Source: Pseudomonadota bacterium
GTDB lineage: Bacteria; Pseudomonadota; Gammaproteobacteria; Eutrophobiales; Eutrophobiaceae
Length of the DNA: 64,000 nt
NCBI GenBank assembly: GCA_013112535.1
Contig: JABFGI010000011.1
Coordinates: forward strand, 1-64,000
Direction: 5' to 3'
A program made the position numbers and the translations under genes. This document shows, in pieces, positions 47,530 to 57,219 of the stretch. Each line of letters opens with the position of its first letter. The stretch's first letter is position 1. The notes beneath the pieces are model-generated. The model was not told where the DNA came from. It saw only the letters and a program-made list of their open reading frames with translations, and did no database searches.

Positions 47530-47606
47530 TGGGGTATGGCCAAGTTGGTTAAGGCACATGGTTTTGATCCATGCATTCCGAGGTTCGAGTCCTCGTACCC
47601 CAGCCA
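47530..47606 (+). tRNA. tRNA-Gln (anticodon TTG)
   Basis: The acceptor stem TGGGGTA pairs with TACCCCA, followed by discriminator G and an encoded CCA. The anticodon arm CATGG-TTTTGAT-CCATG presents TTG. The T-loop arm CGAGG-TTCGAGT-CCTCG is clear. It lies between ispE and prs, the usual place for tRNA-Gln in gammaproteobacteria. Confidence 0.96.
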
Positions 47607-47636
47607 TTTTTTTTAGATAGTCAGAGAAAGCACATC

Positions 47637-48596
47637 ATGTCCATTTCCAATACCAATATGATGATATTTTGTGGTAATGCGAACCCCAAGTTAGCACTTG
47701 CAGCTGCAAAATATCTGAACATGCCCATGGGTAAGGCGACTGTCGGCCAATTCAGCGATGGTGAAGTCATGGTCGAGATTAACGAAAATGTCCGTGGTCG
47801 CGATTGCTATATCATGCAACCGATTTGTGCGCCTACAAATGACACATTGATGGAACTACTGGTAATGGCAGATGCGTTGCGCCGTGCATCTGCTGCTCGC
47901 GTTACCGCTGTTATTCCATATTTAGGCTACGCCAGACAAGATCGTCGCTCACGCTCTTCAAGAGTACCTATTACGGCGAAAGTTGTGGCGAATATGATTG
48001 GTGCTGCCGGTATTGACCGTGTTTTGACCGTTGATTTACACGCCGACCAAATTCAGGGTTTTTTCGATATTCCGCTGGATAATGTTTATGGGTCACCTGT
48101 GTTATTGGGCGATTTATGGAAGCACAAATACCCGGATTTGATGGTCGTTTCGCCTGATGTTGGCGGTGTGGTACGTGCACGGGCATTGGCAAAACGCCTG
48201 GATGACACAGATTTGGCTATTATTGATAAACGACGCCCAAATCCGAATGAATCCGAGATTATGAACATTATTGGTGACGTTGAAGGCCGAAGTTGCGTCA
48301 TTATTGACGATTTGGTCGATACTGCGGGTACATTATGTAATGCTGCCGGGGCTTTAAAGGATTTTGGTGCCAAAAAAGTGGTCGCTTACTGTACACATCC
48401 GGTGCTTTCGGGCAAGGCTGTAAAAAATATAGAGAATTCAAGACTTGATGAATTGGTAGTAACAGATACAATCCCGCTTCGCTCAGATGCAGCAAGCTGT
48501 GATCGAATCCGACAACTCAGTGTAGCAGCAATGCTGGCCGAAAGTATGCGTCGTATCGCAGAAGGCGAATCCTTAAGCTCAATGTTTCTGGATTAG
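47637..48596 (+). CDS. prs: Ribose-phosphate pyrophosphokinase
   Basis: Prs makes PRPP for nucleotide, histidine and tryptophan synthesis. The 319-residue protein has [23 protein letters not shown] and [13 protein letters not shown] (PRPP loop). A longer frame starts within the tRNA, so the ATG at 47637 is chosen. Confidence 0.95.
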   Translation: MSISNTNMMIFCGNANPKLALAAAKYLNMPMGKATVGQFSDGEVMVEINENVRGRDCYIMQPICAPTNDTLMELLVMADALRRASAARVTAVIPYLGYARQDRRSRSSRVPITAKVVANMIGAAGIDRVLTVDLHADQIQGFFDIPLDNVYGSPVLLGDLWKHKYPDLMVVSPDVGGVVRARALAKRLDDTDLAIIDKRRPNPNESEIMNIIGDVEGRSCVIIDDLVDTAGTLCNAAGALKDFGAKKVVAYCTHPVLSGKAVKNIENSRLDELVVTDTIPLRSDAASCDRIRQLSVAAMLAESMRRIAEGESLSSMFLD

Positions 48597-48674
48597 TCGA
48601 TATTGCAAAAATTCTCCTGACTGGTCGCGGTTGGGAGGTAAACAAAAAACCTTAGATAAGGAGTAGTATTTAAA

Positions 48675-49346
48675 ATGAATGAATTTGAACTCGTTGCCGA
48701 AAAGCGTGAAGACGTAGGGAAGGGTGCGAGCCGCCGCCTACGCCATGCTGGCAAATTACCTGGTATCGTTTACGGTACTGATAAAGAACCGACTATGATC
48801 ACACTAGATCATAATGCTGTTATGCATAGTCTTGATAACGAAGCGTTCTATTCGCATATCCTGACCCTTAAGACCGGGAAAGCTAGTGAGAAGGTTGTAT
48901 TAAAAGATCTTCAGCGTCATCCATACAAACGCTTGTTGATGCACATCGATTTGTTACGCGTTAATGAAAATGAAGCATTAACTATGCGTGTACCAATTCA
49001 CTTTATCAATGAAGAGAAAGCGGTTGGTGTTAAGCAAGGTGGTGGTGTTGTCAGTCACGTTATGACTGAAATCGATGTTGTCTGTTTACCAAAAGATCTA
49101 CCGGAATATATTCAGGTTGATATGCTGGAAGTTGAAATGGACCAAACCGTTCACTTAAGTGATCTGGTATTACCTGAAGGTGTACAACTTTATAGCAGAT
49201 TACATGGTGGTGAAGATTCTCTACCTGTTGCAGCAATTCACGCACCAAAAGCCAGCGCGGTTGATGATGCCGAAGATGCCGCTGCTGCTGAAGCAGCTGA
49301 AGAATCAGCTGAAGGTGAAGAAGCACCAAAAGATAGCGAAGGCTAA
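48675..49346 (+). CDS. rplY: Ribosomal protein L25 (long form)
   Basis: The 223-residue protein has the L25 5S-RNA-binding domain at about 1-95 and a CTC-type C-terminal domain. It ends in an Ala/Glu-rich tail. It binds 5S rRNA in the large subunit. A GGAG site lies just upstream. Pth follows after 47 bases. Confidence 0.94.
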   Translation: MNEFELVAEKREDVGKGASRRLRHAGKLPGIVYGTDKEPTMITLDHNAVMHSLDNEAFYSHILTLKTGKASEKVVLKDLQRHPYKRLLMHIDLLRVNENEALTMRVPIHFINEEKAVGVKQGGGVVSHVMTEIDVVCLPKDLPEYIQVDMLEVEMDQTVHLSDLVLPEGVQLYSRLHGGEDSLPVAAIHAPKASAVDDAEDAAAAEAAEESAEGEEAPKDSEG

Positions 49347-49393
49347 TTGCTTTGGTTCGCTGCTTTTCTGGCATCATATGATGTCTTCAGGCG

Positions 49394-49981
49394 ATGTCTC
49401 TTCCAGTTAAATTAATTGTGGGCCTGGGTAATCCGGGCCCCGATTATTTAATGACTCGACATAATGCCGGTTTCTGGTTTGTCGATGCATTAGCTAATAA
49501 ACTCTCTTTAAGTTTTTCCCCGGATAAAAAATCACAGTCTGAACTGTGTCGATATCAAAACGGTTCGACTGATTGCTGGATCTGTAAACCGCAAACTTTT
49601 ATGAATGAAAGTGGTGCTTCTGTGCAAGCGCTTTGCAGTTATTACAAAATTCCATTAGAACACGTTCTGGTTGTTCATGATGAAATTGATTTGTCCCCGG
49701 GTACGACACGTATGAAAGAAGGCGGTGGTCATGGTGGTCATAATGGTTTGCGCGATATTATCCAGCGTACAGGCAATAAGGATTTTATGCGTCTAAGAAT
49801 CGGTGTCGGTCATCCCGGTAGTAAGGATCAAGTTGTACCCTACGTCCTTGGGCGAGCAACGGCGGAGGAAGAAAGTAAAATTCTTGATTCTTTTTCTCTG
49901 GCACTGGAAAAAAGCGATCAATTTTTTAAGGATAACCTTAATAAATTGATGACTGAACTTAATAATAAAAATAATTCATAA
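49394..49981 (+). CDS. pth: Peptidyl-tRNA hydrolase
   Basis: Pth frees tRNAs from peptides dropped during translation. The 195-residue protein has GLGNPGPDYLMTRHNAGFW (catalytic His region), KPQTFMNESG and GGGHGGHNGLRDI. It follows rplY and precedes ychF, the standard cluster. Confidence 0.95.
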   Translation: MSLPVKLIVGLGNPGPDYLMTRHNAGFWFVDALANKLSLSFSPDKKSQSELCRYQNGSTDCWICKPQTFMNESGASVQALCSYYKIPLEHVLVVHDEIDLSPGTTRMKEGGGHGGHNGLRDIIQRTGNKDFMRLRIGVGHPGSKDQVVPYVLGRATAEEESKILDSFSLALEKSDQFFKDNLNKLMTELNNKNNS

Positions 49982-50231
49982 GACAGAATAAATCCTTAAG
50001 TTCTCAGTTGAATATATCTGAAAAATAACAATGTTTTTTAAAAATAATAATTTACCTATCTTTAATTATTTAAGTGAAAATATTTGCTTATTTAATAGCA
50101 CATTTTTCAGGTCCATTTACTTGTCAACGAAAGCCTTGCGCAGAATAACTATGCGCGGTTTTCTAGTCGGCGTAACTGAACCTGAAAAAAGCACTCTTAA
50201 ACAAGTTCAACTAAGAACTTAAGGATAATCT

Positions 50232-51323
50232 ATGGGATTTAAATGTGGCATCGTCGGTTTACCGAATGTAGGTAAATCCACTCTTTTTAATGCACTTACC
50301 AATTCGGCGATAGATGCAGAGAACTATCCTTTTTGTACGATTGATCCTCATGTTGGAGTTGTTGCAATGCCTGACTCTAGACTGGATCAATTAGCGGAAA
50401 TAGTTAAGCCACAAAATATTGTACCAACGACGATGGAGTTTGTTGATATCGCCGGTCTGGTTGAAGGCGCATCAAAAGGCGAAGGTTTGGGCAATAAGTT
50501 TCTTGCTAACATTCGTGAAACTCATGCGATTGCTCAGGTTATTCGTTGTTTTGATGATGACAATATTGTTCATGTTGCAGGTAAAGTTGATCCGCTGTCC
50601 GATATTGAAGTGATTAATACGGAGTTATGTTTGGCTGATCAGGAGTCAGTAAATAAAGCATTGCAAAAAGCGACCAAGTTGGGACGCAGTGGTGATAAGT
50701 CAGCAAAACAAGAGCAAGAACAACTTGAAGCGATAATGGCACATCTTGATCAAGGCTTACCTGTTCGTTCAATGGATTTATCTGAAGATGCTTTAGAAGC
50801 GATTAAACATCTACAATTACTTACTTTAAAGCCAACATTGTATATTGCTAACGTTGAAGAAGAAGGTTTGCAATCAAATCCATGGTTAAAAAAATTACAG
50901 ACACTGGCAGATAAAGAAGGGGCACAATTAATTTCAGTATGTGCGGCAATTGAAGCCGAAGTTTCTCAACTGGAAGATGAAGAAAAAGCAGAGTTTCTGG
51001 AAGCGCTTGGAATGGAAGAACCCGGATTAAATCGTATTATTCGTGCTGGTTATAAACTATTGAGTCTTCAAACATACTTTACGGCGGGACCAAAAGAGGT
51101 ACGTGCATGGACAATTTCAATAGGCGCAACGGCTCCGAAAGCAGCAGCAGTAATCCACACTGATTTTGAACGTGGATTTATACGTGCCGAAGTTGTTGCA
51201 TTTAATGATTATATTGAATGCAAAGGCGAGCATGGAGCAAAAGAAGCGGGAAAGTGGCGTTCAGAGGGAAAAGAATATGTTGTTAATGATGGGGATGTTA
51301 TTCTTTTCAGATTCAACGTGTAG
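50232..51323 (+). CDS. ychF: Ribosome-binding GTPase/ATPase YchF
   Basis: The 363-residue Obg-family protein has [14 protein letters not shown] (P-loop), [16 protein letters not shown] (G3) and a C-terminal TGS domain ending with [11 protein letters not shown]. YchF binds ribosomes and prefers ATP. AAGGA lies before the ATG. The 250-bp gap from pth shows only a weak hairpin. Confidence 0.95.
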   Translation: MGFKCGIVGLPNVGKSTLFNALTNSAIDAENYPFCTIDPHVGVVAMPDSRLDQLAEIVKPQNIVPTTMEFVDIAGLVEGASKGEGLGNKFLANIRETHAIAQVIRCFDDDNIVHVAGKVDPLSDIEVINTELCLADQESVNKALQKATKLGRSGDKSAKQEQEQLEAIMAHLDQGLPVRSMDLSEDALEAIKHLQLLTLKPTLYIANVEEEGLQSNPWLKKLQTLADKEGAQLISVCAAIEAEVSQLEDEEKAEFLEALGMEEPGLNRIIRAGYKLLSLQTYFTAGPKEVRAWTISIGATAPKAAAVIHTDFERGFIRAEVVAFNDYIECKGEHGAKEAGKWRSEGKEYVVNDGDVILFRFNV

Positions 51324-51329
51324 TCTGGA

Positions 51330-51540
51330 AAATGACTTTTTCTGCGATTAATATGCCGTTCTTTATAAATTATCAATGGTAAGCTTCGTCGGCTCCGTGC
51401 TCAAATCCTCATATATTATTTATACACTCCGGTTCTCGGCTTTGGCTTCCTGCGTCGCTCTACCTCCTGCATCCATGCAGTCGTGCGCGCGGTGCCTCCT
51501 CGCTTTCACAAAAAAATCCTGTTTTCCAGGATAGTTTAAG
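51330..51540. repeat. Non-coding repeat element, copy A
   Basis: The gap after ychF holds a GC-richer block. It shares AAAATG-CTTTTTC-GCGAT, AATCCTCAT-TATTA--TATACACT-CGGTTCT, CTTCCT and a C-T-rich end before AAAAAAAT with copy B at 56525, in the opposite orientation. This copy is longer, about 200 bases, with an extra CTCCTGCATCCATGCAG segment. A minus-strand terminator-like hairpin (ATCCTG-GAAAA-CAGGAT-T7) lies at its right end. Confidence 0.7.
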
Positions 51541-51560
51541 TATTAGAATAGGTTGTGATT

Positions 51561-51977
51561 ATGGATTCACCTTTTCATTTAGCTTTTCCGGTTAACGATA
51601 TAGAAGCAACACGACTTTTTTATACCGAAGTGATCGGATGTTCTATTGGACGTGAAGCAGAACGCTGGATCGATTTTAATTTCTTTGGGCATCAAATTTC
51701 CGCACATCTGGTTGATTCATTAGAAACAGTACCCACAAATCCCGTTGATGGTGAAACTGTTCCGGCAAGGCATTTTGGTTTGGTGCTTGAATGGAATGCA
51801 TGGCATGATCTGGTTGAACAGTTAAATAAAAAAGAAGTAAATTATTTAATTAAGCCAACAATACGATTTGAAGGTAAAGTCGGCGAACAAGCAACGGTGT
51901 TTATAAATGATCCAAGCGGGAATGCACTCGAGTTTAAGTCATTCAAGGATCCTGAACAGTTGTTTACCACAAAATAA
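51561..51977 (+). CDS. VOC-superfamily (glyoxalase-like) protein
   Basis: The 138-residue protein has the VOC fold halves: [23 protein letters not shown] at the start and [15 protein letters not shown] near the end. Candidate metal ligands include His8 and a terminal Glu. The substrate is unknown. The ATG at 51561 is used; an in-frame GTG lies six bases upstream. A Cys-rich mini-protein gene starts three bases after its stop. Confidence 0.82.
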   Translation: MDSPFHLAFPVNDIEATRLFYTEVIGCSIGREAERWIDFNFFGHQISAHLVDSLETVPTNPVDGETVPARHFGLVLEWNAWHDLVEQLNKKEVNYLIKPTIRFEGKVGEQATVFINDPSGNALEFKSFKDPEQLFTTK

Positions 51978-51980
51978 TTT

Positions 51981-52130
51981 ATGAGTAAGCAATCGGATAT
52001 TAAATTACCAGAAAAACCGATCAAGCCGGATCCTTCTGAGTGTTGTAATCGTGGTTGTGAAAACTGTGTCTATGTTTATTACGAAAAAGCATTAAAACGA
52101 TGGCAAGAAAAAGTAGAGAAATTAAAATAG
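51981..52130 (+). CDS. Cys-rich oxidoreductase-like mini-protein
   Basis: This 49-residue protein has the pattern CCNRGCENCVYVYY typical of the oxidoreductase-like domain (PF09791). In this family the Cys-rich motif is conserved, but the role is not known. It begins three bases after the VOC gene, so it is likely translated from the same message. Confidence 0.75.
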   Translation: MSKQSDIKLPEKPIKPDPSECCNRGCENCVYVYYEKALKRWQEKVEKLK

Positions 52131-52138
52131 CAGCTTGT

Positions 52139-52570
52139 TTAGTTTAGTTTTTTATCATAGTCGTATTGAGACTTCATATATTCAATTCCGTAATTCATTA
52201 CTTTTTTCCAGGCGTTATCTATCTTTTTATCGTAATTTGTATCAATGATGGATACGGTTTCCATTAGTGTGTCTAGCCATATATCATAAAGTTCAGGTCT
52301 GATATCCAGCTCCGCTTTTGAATGTAGCTTAGCGATACTATCAAGATAATCTATTGCAGCTTTGTTTCCCTGTGAAGCCAGCATTATCATCTGTATAGAA
52401 GCATGCAGTACTATTTTCTGTTGTTCCATATCAGTGTTGAAAAATTTTTCCCGGATGTCAGAATTTAATAGAGCAAACTTTTGATAAAAAAGTGATAAAA
52501 ATTGTGGGTTTGATTGACAGCGATTTAAGCTGTTATTGAATATGTTAAGTGTGTCCTCATCAATCCGCAT
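52139..52570 (-). CDS. Single-domain globin
   Basis: The 143-residue protein matches the globin fold, with FYQKFALLNSDIREKFF (B/C helix region) and a proximal His in IAKLHSKAELDIRPELYDIW. It resembles the haem domain of flavohaemoglobin without the reductase. O2 or NO binding is likely. It converges with the mini-protein gene. Confidence 0.8.
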   Translation of the reverse strand: MRIDEDTLNIFNNSLNRCQSNPQFLSLFYQKFALLNSDIREKFFNTDMEQQKIVLHASIQMIMLASQGNKAAIDYLDSIAKLHSKAELDIRPELYDIWLDTLMETVSIIDTNYDKKIDNAWKKVMNYGIEYMKSQYDYDKKLN

Positions 52571-52635
52571 GAGTTAAGTGTAGTAAATGAGTTTTAAAAT
52601 ATATATATGTAAGATAAATATTATTGATTTAATTG

Positions 52636-53340
52636 TTAATCTAACCAGCCGGTAAATTTTGATCTTTCCCAGGCATTGTCCATCCACGATGTATCAGGTA
52701 AGGGTAAGTTCATAGCTTCTTTAACAGATAACCAACCGGACGGAAGTATGAAATAAGCCGTTGTTCCTTTTTTTGTAATCCATGTTATTTTTTTATTCTT
52801 TTCGCTCGTTATTGCAACATCCAGTGTTAAGCGACAATCCTGAGCAACATAGTCGAGCACTTGCTGATAGTTTCCTGCTTTCCATAATTGCGGTGCAACA
52901 GAACCGTCAATATTTGCAGGTTTACTGATACCAATCGACTTTGCGGCAGCATTGAGGCCGATGCCAAAACCCTTGCCACAAAAGAAATGAAACATCATAT
53001 CAATATGGTTCAAGGCAAGTTCGCGACAGTCGTAATCTCTTTCTGATTCTTCGGCAAGAATGTCAAAATCAAAACCAAGGCCATTATGTGTGACAATGGT
53101 ATAACCTTGCTTTGTTTTTTCTAAAAGAACATCAACAAAATCGGATAAATCATCAACACTCATTTTTGCAGCAGCATTGCCGTTCAAATCTTTGGTATAA
53201 AAAACTTCGGCCTGATCCATGTCTTCACACCAAACTGCAACGCAACTGATTCCTAAAGGACGGTGATCATGTAAGTCACCAAAATTTTCTGGAAGAATTT
53301 TGGCTGTTTCTATATCGAAACTACAGTATTTATTGCGCAT
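52636..53340 (-). CDS. DEDDy-type 3'-5' exonuclease-like protein
   Basis: The 234-residue protein has the RNase H-like exonuclease motifs: FDIET (Exo I), THNGLGFDFD (Exo II) and YVAQD (Exo III, with the DEDDy Tyr). It lacks polymerase or helicase domains. It is probably a stand-alone nucleic acid exonuclease. The substrate is unknown. Confidence 0.8.
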   Translation of the reverse strand: MRNKYCSFDIETAKILPENFGDLHDHRPLGISCVAVWCEDMDQAEVFYTKDLNGNAAAKMSVDDLSDFVDVLLEKTKQGYTIVTHNGLGFDFDILAEESERDYDCRELALNHIDMMFHFFCGKGFGIGLNAAAKSIGISKPANIDGSVAPQLWKAGNYQQVLDYVAQDCRLTLDVAITSEKNKKITWITKKGTTAYFILPSGWLSVKEAMNLPLPDTSWMDNAWERSKFTGWLD

Positions 53341-53363
53341 ATAAATTAGAAGGAAGTAAATGT

Positions 53364-53741
53364 TTATTCAGCAAGGTCATCTACACGACAATATTTAATG
53401 CTAGTTTTTTCTTTATCGCCATCGTCATAATTAATCGATACACTGGCGCCATGAATTTTGGTAATGACTCCGGAGTAATAACGATCTTTGCCTTGCCACT
53501 TGCATGAAACACGAGTTTCGACATCCCAATTGAATGTTCTTATCTTGCTATCGTCGACTGATGAGGTATCTCCATCAAGAAAGTACAGATCATATAAGCC
53601 TTCATAATAACCACTAATGCGTGCAGGGTACCATTTTCCATTAGACCATTGACCTAACACAACCTCATCAAGTGGGTAGTCCTGGGAAAAAACCAACGGA
53701 TTCATGCTTAATAAGACAAGCAATAAAAATGATCGAATCAT
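53364..53741 (-). CDS. Exported Tudor/Agenet-like protein
   Basis: The 125-residue protein has a signal peptide (MIRSFLLLVLLSMNPLVFS) and two similar halves resembling Tudor/Agenet-type beta barrels (GQWSNGKWYPARISGYYEGLYDLYFLDG and KWQGKDRYYSGVITKIH...INYDDG). A longer start at 53768 is possible. It lies directly after the SMP-30 paralogue on the minus strand. Function unknown. Confidence 0.6.
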   Translation of the reverse strand: MIRSFLLLVLLSMNPLVFSQDYPLDEVVLGQWSNGKWYPARISGYYEGLYDLYFLDGDTSSVDDSKIRTFNWDVETRVSCKWQGKDRYYSGVITKIHGASVSINYDDGDKEKTSIKYCRVDDLAE

Positions 53742-53745
53742 AATT

Positions 53746-54630
53746 TTATTTAACAATTTTATATGCAAATAATTTGTTCTCGACCATTTGTGGTATTAAG
53801 AGTAAGTTTTTCTTTTCGATTAGCTCATGATCTGCGCTGCCTTGATTAAACTCAAGTAGTTTAGTCGCATTGCCTTTAACATCGATATGGAATAACCCGC
53901 CGCTTAACCAGTCAGTCGCATAGAATCCTGTTTCATCACTGCCTTCAACGCCATCCAGATTACCAACTGGCGAACCATCACCGATTGAAGAAATATTTTT
54001 TGTATTGATAGAGATACGCTTTAAATGTCCGGCTATTTCAGTAGCAAAGCCATCCGTCATCTTGCCCCAACAACCCACAATGATATCGTCTTCGGTGAAA
54101 TGTAAACCATTGGGGTTATCCAGTTCTTCTGACTCTATCCAGATTTGGAAATCATCGCCGCTTAATCTATGGATACGGTTTAACACCATGTCAGAAACAT
54201 AAATGTCACCGTTGTCGGACGAATCAACATCATTTAAAAATTTGGCATCATCAACTTTATATCGATTGATGATACGGCCATGATCAATATCGATAGCAAC
54301 CAATTGATCAATATCTGCAACATAGAGTGTGCTGCCATAAACAGCCAGGCCTTTGGGCGCATCCAGGCCTTCGACCCATTTTTTATTTAATAGATTGCCG
54401 TTTATGGAAACAATGGAAATATAACCATTATTATCTTTGTCATTTGGCCCACCGTTTACATTTGAAACAAATAAAAGATTAAGTCGAGGATCGTGCACAA
54501 CAGATTCCGGGTTTTTAAATCCATCCAGTTCCCAAATCAATTCAAGTTCACTTGTATCGGCAATGACTGAGTTAATTAAAAATAACGATAATAATGTAGC
54601 TAAGAAAATTTTCATACTGTAAGTAAACAT
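53746..54630 (-). CDS. Exported SMP-30/gluconolactonase-like protein, second copy
   Basis: The 294-residue protein has a signal peptide (MFTYSMKIFLATLLSLFLINSVIA) and beta-propeller blades. It shares the same motifs as the protein at 2809, such as NPESVV, LFVSNV, LYVADIDQLVA, IIVGCWG, VGNLDGVE and ATDWLSGGL. AGGAG lies 8 bases upstream of the ATG at 54630, which fixes the start. It is not in the mmsA cluster. Function unknown. Confidence 0.75.
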   Translation of the reverse strand: MFTYSMKIFLATLLSLFLINSVIADTSELELIWELDGFKNPESVVHDPRLNLLFVSNVNGGPNDKDNNGYISIVSINGNLLNKKWVEGLDAPKGLAVYGSTLYVADIDQLVAIDIDHGRIINRYKVDDAKFLNDVDSSDNGDIYVSDMVLNRIHRLSGDDFQIWIESEELDNPNGLHFTEDDIIVGCWGKMTDGFATEIAGHLKRISINTKNISSIGDGSPVGNLDGVEGSDETGFYATDWLSGGLFHIDVKGNATKLLEFNQGSADHELIEKKNLLLIPQMVENKLFAYKIVK

Positions 54631-54661
54631 AGAAGTAACTCCTGTATAAATATATGTGGAT

Positions 54662-55468
54662 TTAGTCAGAGAAAAATAATTTTTTTAATTCTTCTCCCGG
54701 ATCATCTGCTTTCATAAAGGCTTCACCAACAAGGAATGCGTTGACATTTTTTTTGCGCATTAGTTGAATATCTTCTTTAGTATGTATACCGCTTTCAGTG
54801 ATTACAACACGATCATGGAAGACATCAGGTAACAGACCTAAAGTGGTATCAAGAGAGGTTTCAAAAGTATGTAAGTTACGGTTGTTAATGCCAATCATCG
54901 GTGTGCGTAACATCATACCACGTGATAGCTCTTCACGATCATGAACTTCAACCAACACATCCAGTCCGATTTCGTTAGAAACGCCGACCAGATCCTGCAT
55001 TTGCATATCAGACAAGGCAGAAACAATAATTAAAATACAGTCTGCGCCAATCACTTTCGCTTCATAGATCTGATAAGGATCGATCATAAAATCTTTACGT
55101 AAAATAGGTAAATCACAAGCAGATCGTGCCTGTTTTAAATAGTCATCCGAACCTTGAAAATATTCAATATCTGTTAATACAGATAGACAACAGGTGCCAG
55201 CATTAGCGTAACTCTCTGCTATGTCTTTCGGTTTAAAGATTTCACGAATAATACCTTTACTAGGTGAGGCCTTTTTTATTTCGGCAATAATAGCCGGATT
55301 ATTTTCTTCAATAGCTTTATGTATAGCATCGGTAAAACTATATTGTGATTCACAATCCTCAGCGCGATGCTGCATGTCTTTAGCTGAAATATTTCTTTTA
55401 CAGTGTGCAACGTATTCCGCTTTATAACTAAGAATATTTTTTAAAATATCAGGTGTATTGTCTTGCAT
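54662..55468 (-). CDS. trpC: Indole-3-glycerol phosphate synthase
   Basis: The enzyme makes indole-3-glycerol phosphate in tryptophan synthesis. The 268-residue barrel has IIAEIKKASPSKGIIR, VLVEVHDREEL, GINNRNLHTF and ESGIHTKEDI. It is the last trp gene on the minus strand, four bases after trpD. Confidence 0.96.
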   Translation of the reverse strand: MQDNTPDILKNILSYKAEYVAHCKRNISAKDMQHRAEDCESQYSFTDAIHKAIEENNPAIIAEIKKASPSKGIIREIFKPKDIAESYANAGTCCLSVLTDIEYFQGSDDYLKQARSACDLPILRKDFMIDPYQIYEAKVIGADCILIIVSALSDMQMQDLVGVSNEIGLDVLVEVHDREELSRGMMLRTPMIGINNRNLHTFETSLDTTLGLLPDVFHDRVVITESGIHTKEDIQLMRKKNVNAFLVGEAFMKADDPGEELKKLFFSD

Positions 55469-55472
55469 GGAA

Positions 55473-56495
55473 TTACGCTTTAAATGATTGGCTATGTTGT
55501 ATAAGTTGTTCGAGTTTTTGTTTGGCAGCGCCTGAGGCTAATGTTGTCCGGGCTTTTGATACACCATCCTTAATCGAATCGGAAAGCCCGGCAGCATAAA
55601 TCGCAGCACCGGCATTAAGGCAAACAATATCTTTTGCCGCGCCATCTGTATTATCCAAGACAGAGAATATTTTGTTTAGACTATCGTTAATGCCATTAGC
55701 TGCTAATGTTGATATATCTTGTTTCTGTATTCCAAAATCATCGGGACTAATTTCATAGTTTTCAATCTGGCCATTATTTAATTCTGCAATATATGATTTA
55801 TCTGAAATGCTGATCTCATCGAGACCATCTGCAGCATGGACTACTAGAACATGATTACTGCCTAATTGCTTTAATGTTTCAGCTAGAGGTGTAAGCCAAT
55901 CTTTACTAAAGACACCTATAACCTGATTAGGCGCACTGGCCGGGTTAGTTAAAGGGCCAAGGACATTGAATAGAGTACGTATACCCAATTCACGGCGTGG
56001 ACCAATCGCATGTTTCATTGCACTGTGATGCATCGGTGCAAACATAAAACCAATACCGACAGTTTCAATACAGCTTTCAATCTGTTCGCCATTCAATTCC
56101 AGATTAACCCCAGCAGCTTCGAGTACATCGGCACTGCCCGATTTACTGGAAACAGAACGATTACCATGTTTGGCAACTTTTGCACCACTGGCAGCAACAA
56201 CAAAAGCAGAGGTGGTTGAGATATTAAATGTATTTGCTCCATCACCACCGGTACCACAGGTGTCGACTAAATGTGTTTTATCAACATTAACTTTTTCTGC
56301 CAGCTCACGCATAACCTCAGCAGCAGCCGTGATCTCATCAACGCTTTCACCTTTTAAACGCAGCGCTACCAGTAGCCCGCCAATTTGTGCCGGCGTCGCT
56401 TCGCCCTGCATAATGGTTTTCATTACGGCATTCATATCAGCACGATTTAAGTTGTTACCGTTAATAACTTCGTTGATTGCTGTTTGGATATTCAT
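55473..56495 (-). CDS. trpD: Anthranilate phosphoribosyltransferase
   Basis: TrpD joins anthranilate to PRPP. The 340-residue protein has [17 protein letters not shown] and [19 protein letters not shown]. It is separated from trpG by a 142-base gap that holds repeat copy B. Confidence 0.96.
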   Translation of the reverse strand: MNIQTAINEVINGNNLNRADMNAVMKTIMQGEATPAQIGGLLVALRLKGESVDEITAAAEVMRELAEKVNVDKTHLVDTCGTGGDGANTFNISTTSAFVVAASGAKVAKHGNRSVSSKSGSADVLEAAGVNLELNGEQIESCIETVGIGFMFAPMHHSAMKHAIGPRRELGIRTLFNVLGPLTNPASAPNQVIGVFSKDWLTPLAETLKQLGSNHVLVVHAADGLDEISISDKSYIAELNNGQIENYEISPDDFGIQKQDISTLAANGINDSLNKIFSVLDNTDGAAKDIVCLNAGAAIYAAGLSDSIKDGVSKARTTLASGAAKQKLEQLIQHSQSFKA

Positions 56496-56524
56496 AAAGT
56501 TTTGACCTAGATAATTCTAAAAAT

Positions 56525-56637
56525 AGTAATTTTTTCGTGAGAGTGAGGAAGCATCGCACGCAGAACCGCAGTGTATATCCTAATACATGAGGATTCGAGT
56601 ACGATGCTGACGATACTATCGCGGAAAAAGTGCATTT
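56525..56637. repeat. Non-coding repeat element, copy B
   Basis: The trpG-trpD gap holds the reverse-oriented copy of the element at 51330. Its reverse complement shares AAAATG-ACTTTTTC-GCGAT, the AATCCTCATGTATTA core, TATACACTGCGGTTCT and a CTTCCTCAC end. It is shorter, about 100 bases. The centre has a TGTAT...ATACA dyad. Confidence 0.75.
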
Positions 56638-57219
56638 TTAGTTTATCTTTAGGAAGTTTGACAGTAATTCATGACCATACGATGTCAAAATTGATTCGGG
56701 GTGAAACTGCACACCGGATATAGGCAGTTCTTTATGCTTAATGCCCATGATCTCATCCATGTCACCGTCTTTGCTTTGTGTCCAGGCAGTGATCTCGAAA
56801 CAATCGGGCAAGGATTCTTTTTCGATGACCAGTGAATGATAGCGTGTTGCCGTATACGGATTTTGAAAGCCCTTAAACACGTCAGTATCGTTATGATAAA
56901 TATCGGATGTTTTACCATGCATGATGTCATGCGCATGAATAATCTTGCCGCCGAATGCCTGACCGATACTTTGATGCCCGAGACAGACACCAAGTATGGG
57001 AATCTTGCCTTTGAAATGGTTTATGACATCGATGGAAATGCCTGCTTCATTTGGCGTACAGGGACCGGGAGAAATGACAATATGATCGGGCGCGAGTTTC
57101 TCTATTTCTTCAATGCTAATTTTGTCATTACGATGAACGTGTACATCTTGACCCAGTTCACCAAAATACTGAACCAGGTTGTAGGTAAAGGAGTCGTAGT
57201 TGTCGATCATTAATAACAT
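56638..57219 (-). CDS. trpG: Anthranilate synthase, glutamine amidotransferase subunit
   Basis: The 193-residue class I amidotransferase has [31 protein letters not shown] (nucleophile Cys) and QFHPESILT (His-Glu). It supplies ammonia to TrpE. Its ATG overlaps the trpE stop by one base (TAATG), so the two are coupled. Confidence 0.95.
   Translation of the reverse strand: MLLMIDNYDSFTYNLVQYFGELGQDVHVHRNDKISIEEIEKLAPDHIVISPGPCTPNEAGISIDVINHFKGKIPILGVCLGHQSIGQAFGGKIIHAHDIMHGKTSDIYHNDTDVFKGFQNPYTATRYHSLVIEKESLPDCFEITAWTQSKDGDMDEIMGIKHKELPISGVQFHPESILTSYGHELLSNFLKIN

Noticed and set aside
50140..50165. A weak hairpin (GCGCA...TGCGC) after pth
   Set aside because: Only a 5-bp stem and a short T-run; insufficient for a terminator call.
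50031..50222. A 63-codon frame between pth and ychF
   Set aside because: AT-rich composition, no motif, and the usual gap between two well-conserved genes; no evidence of coding.
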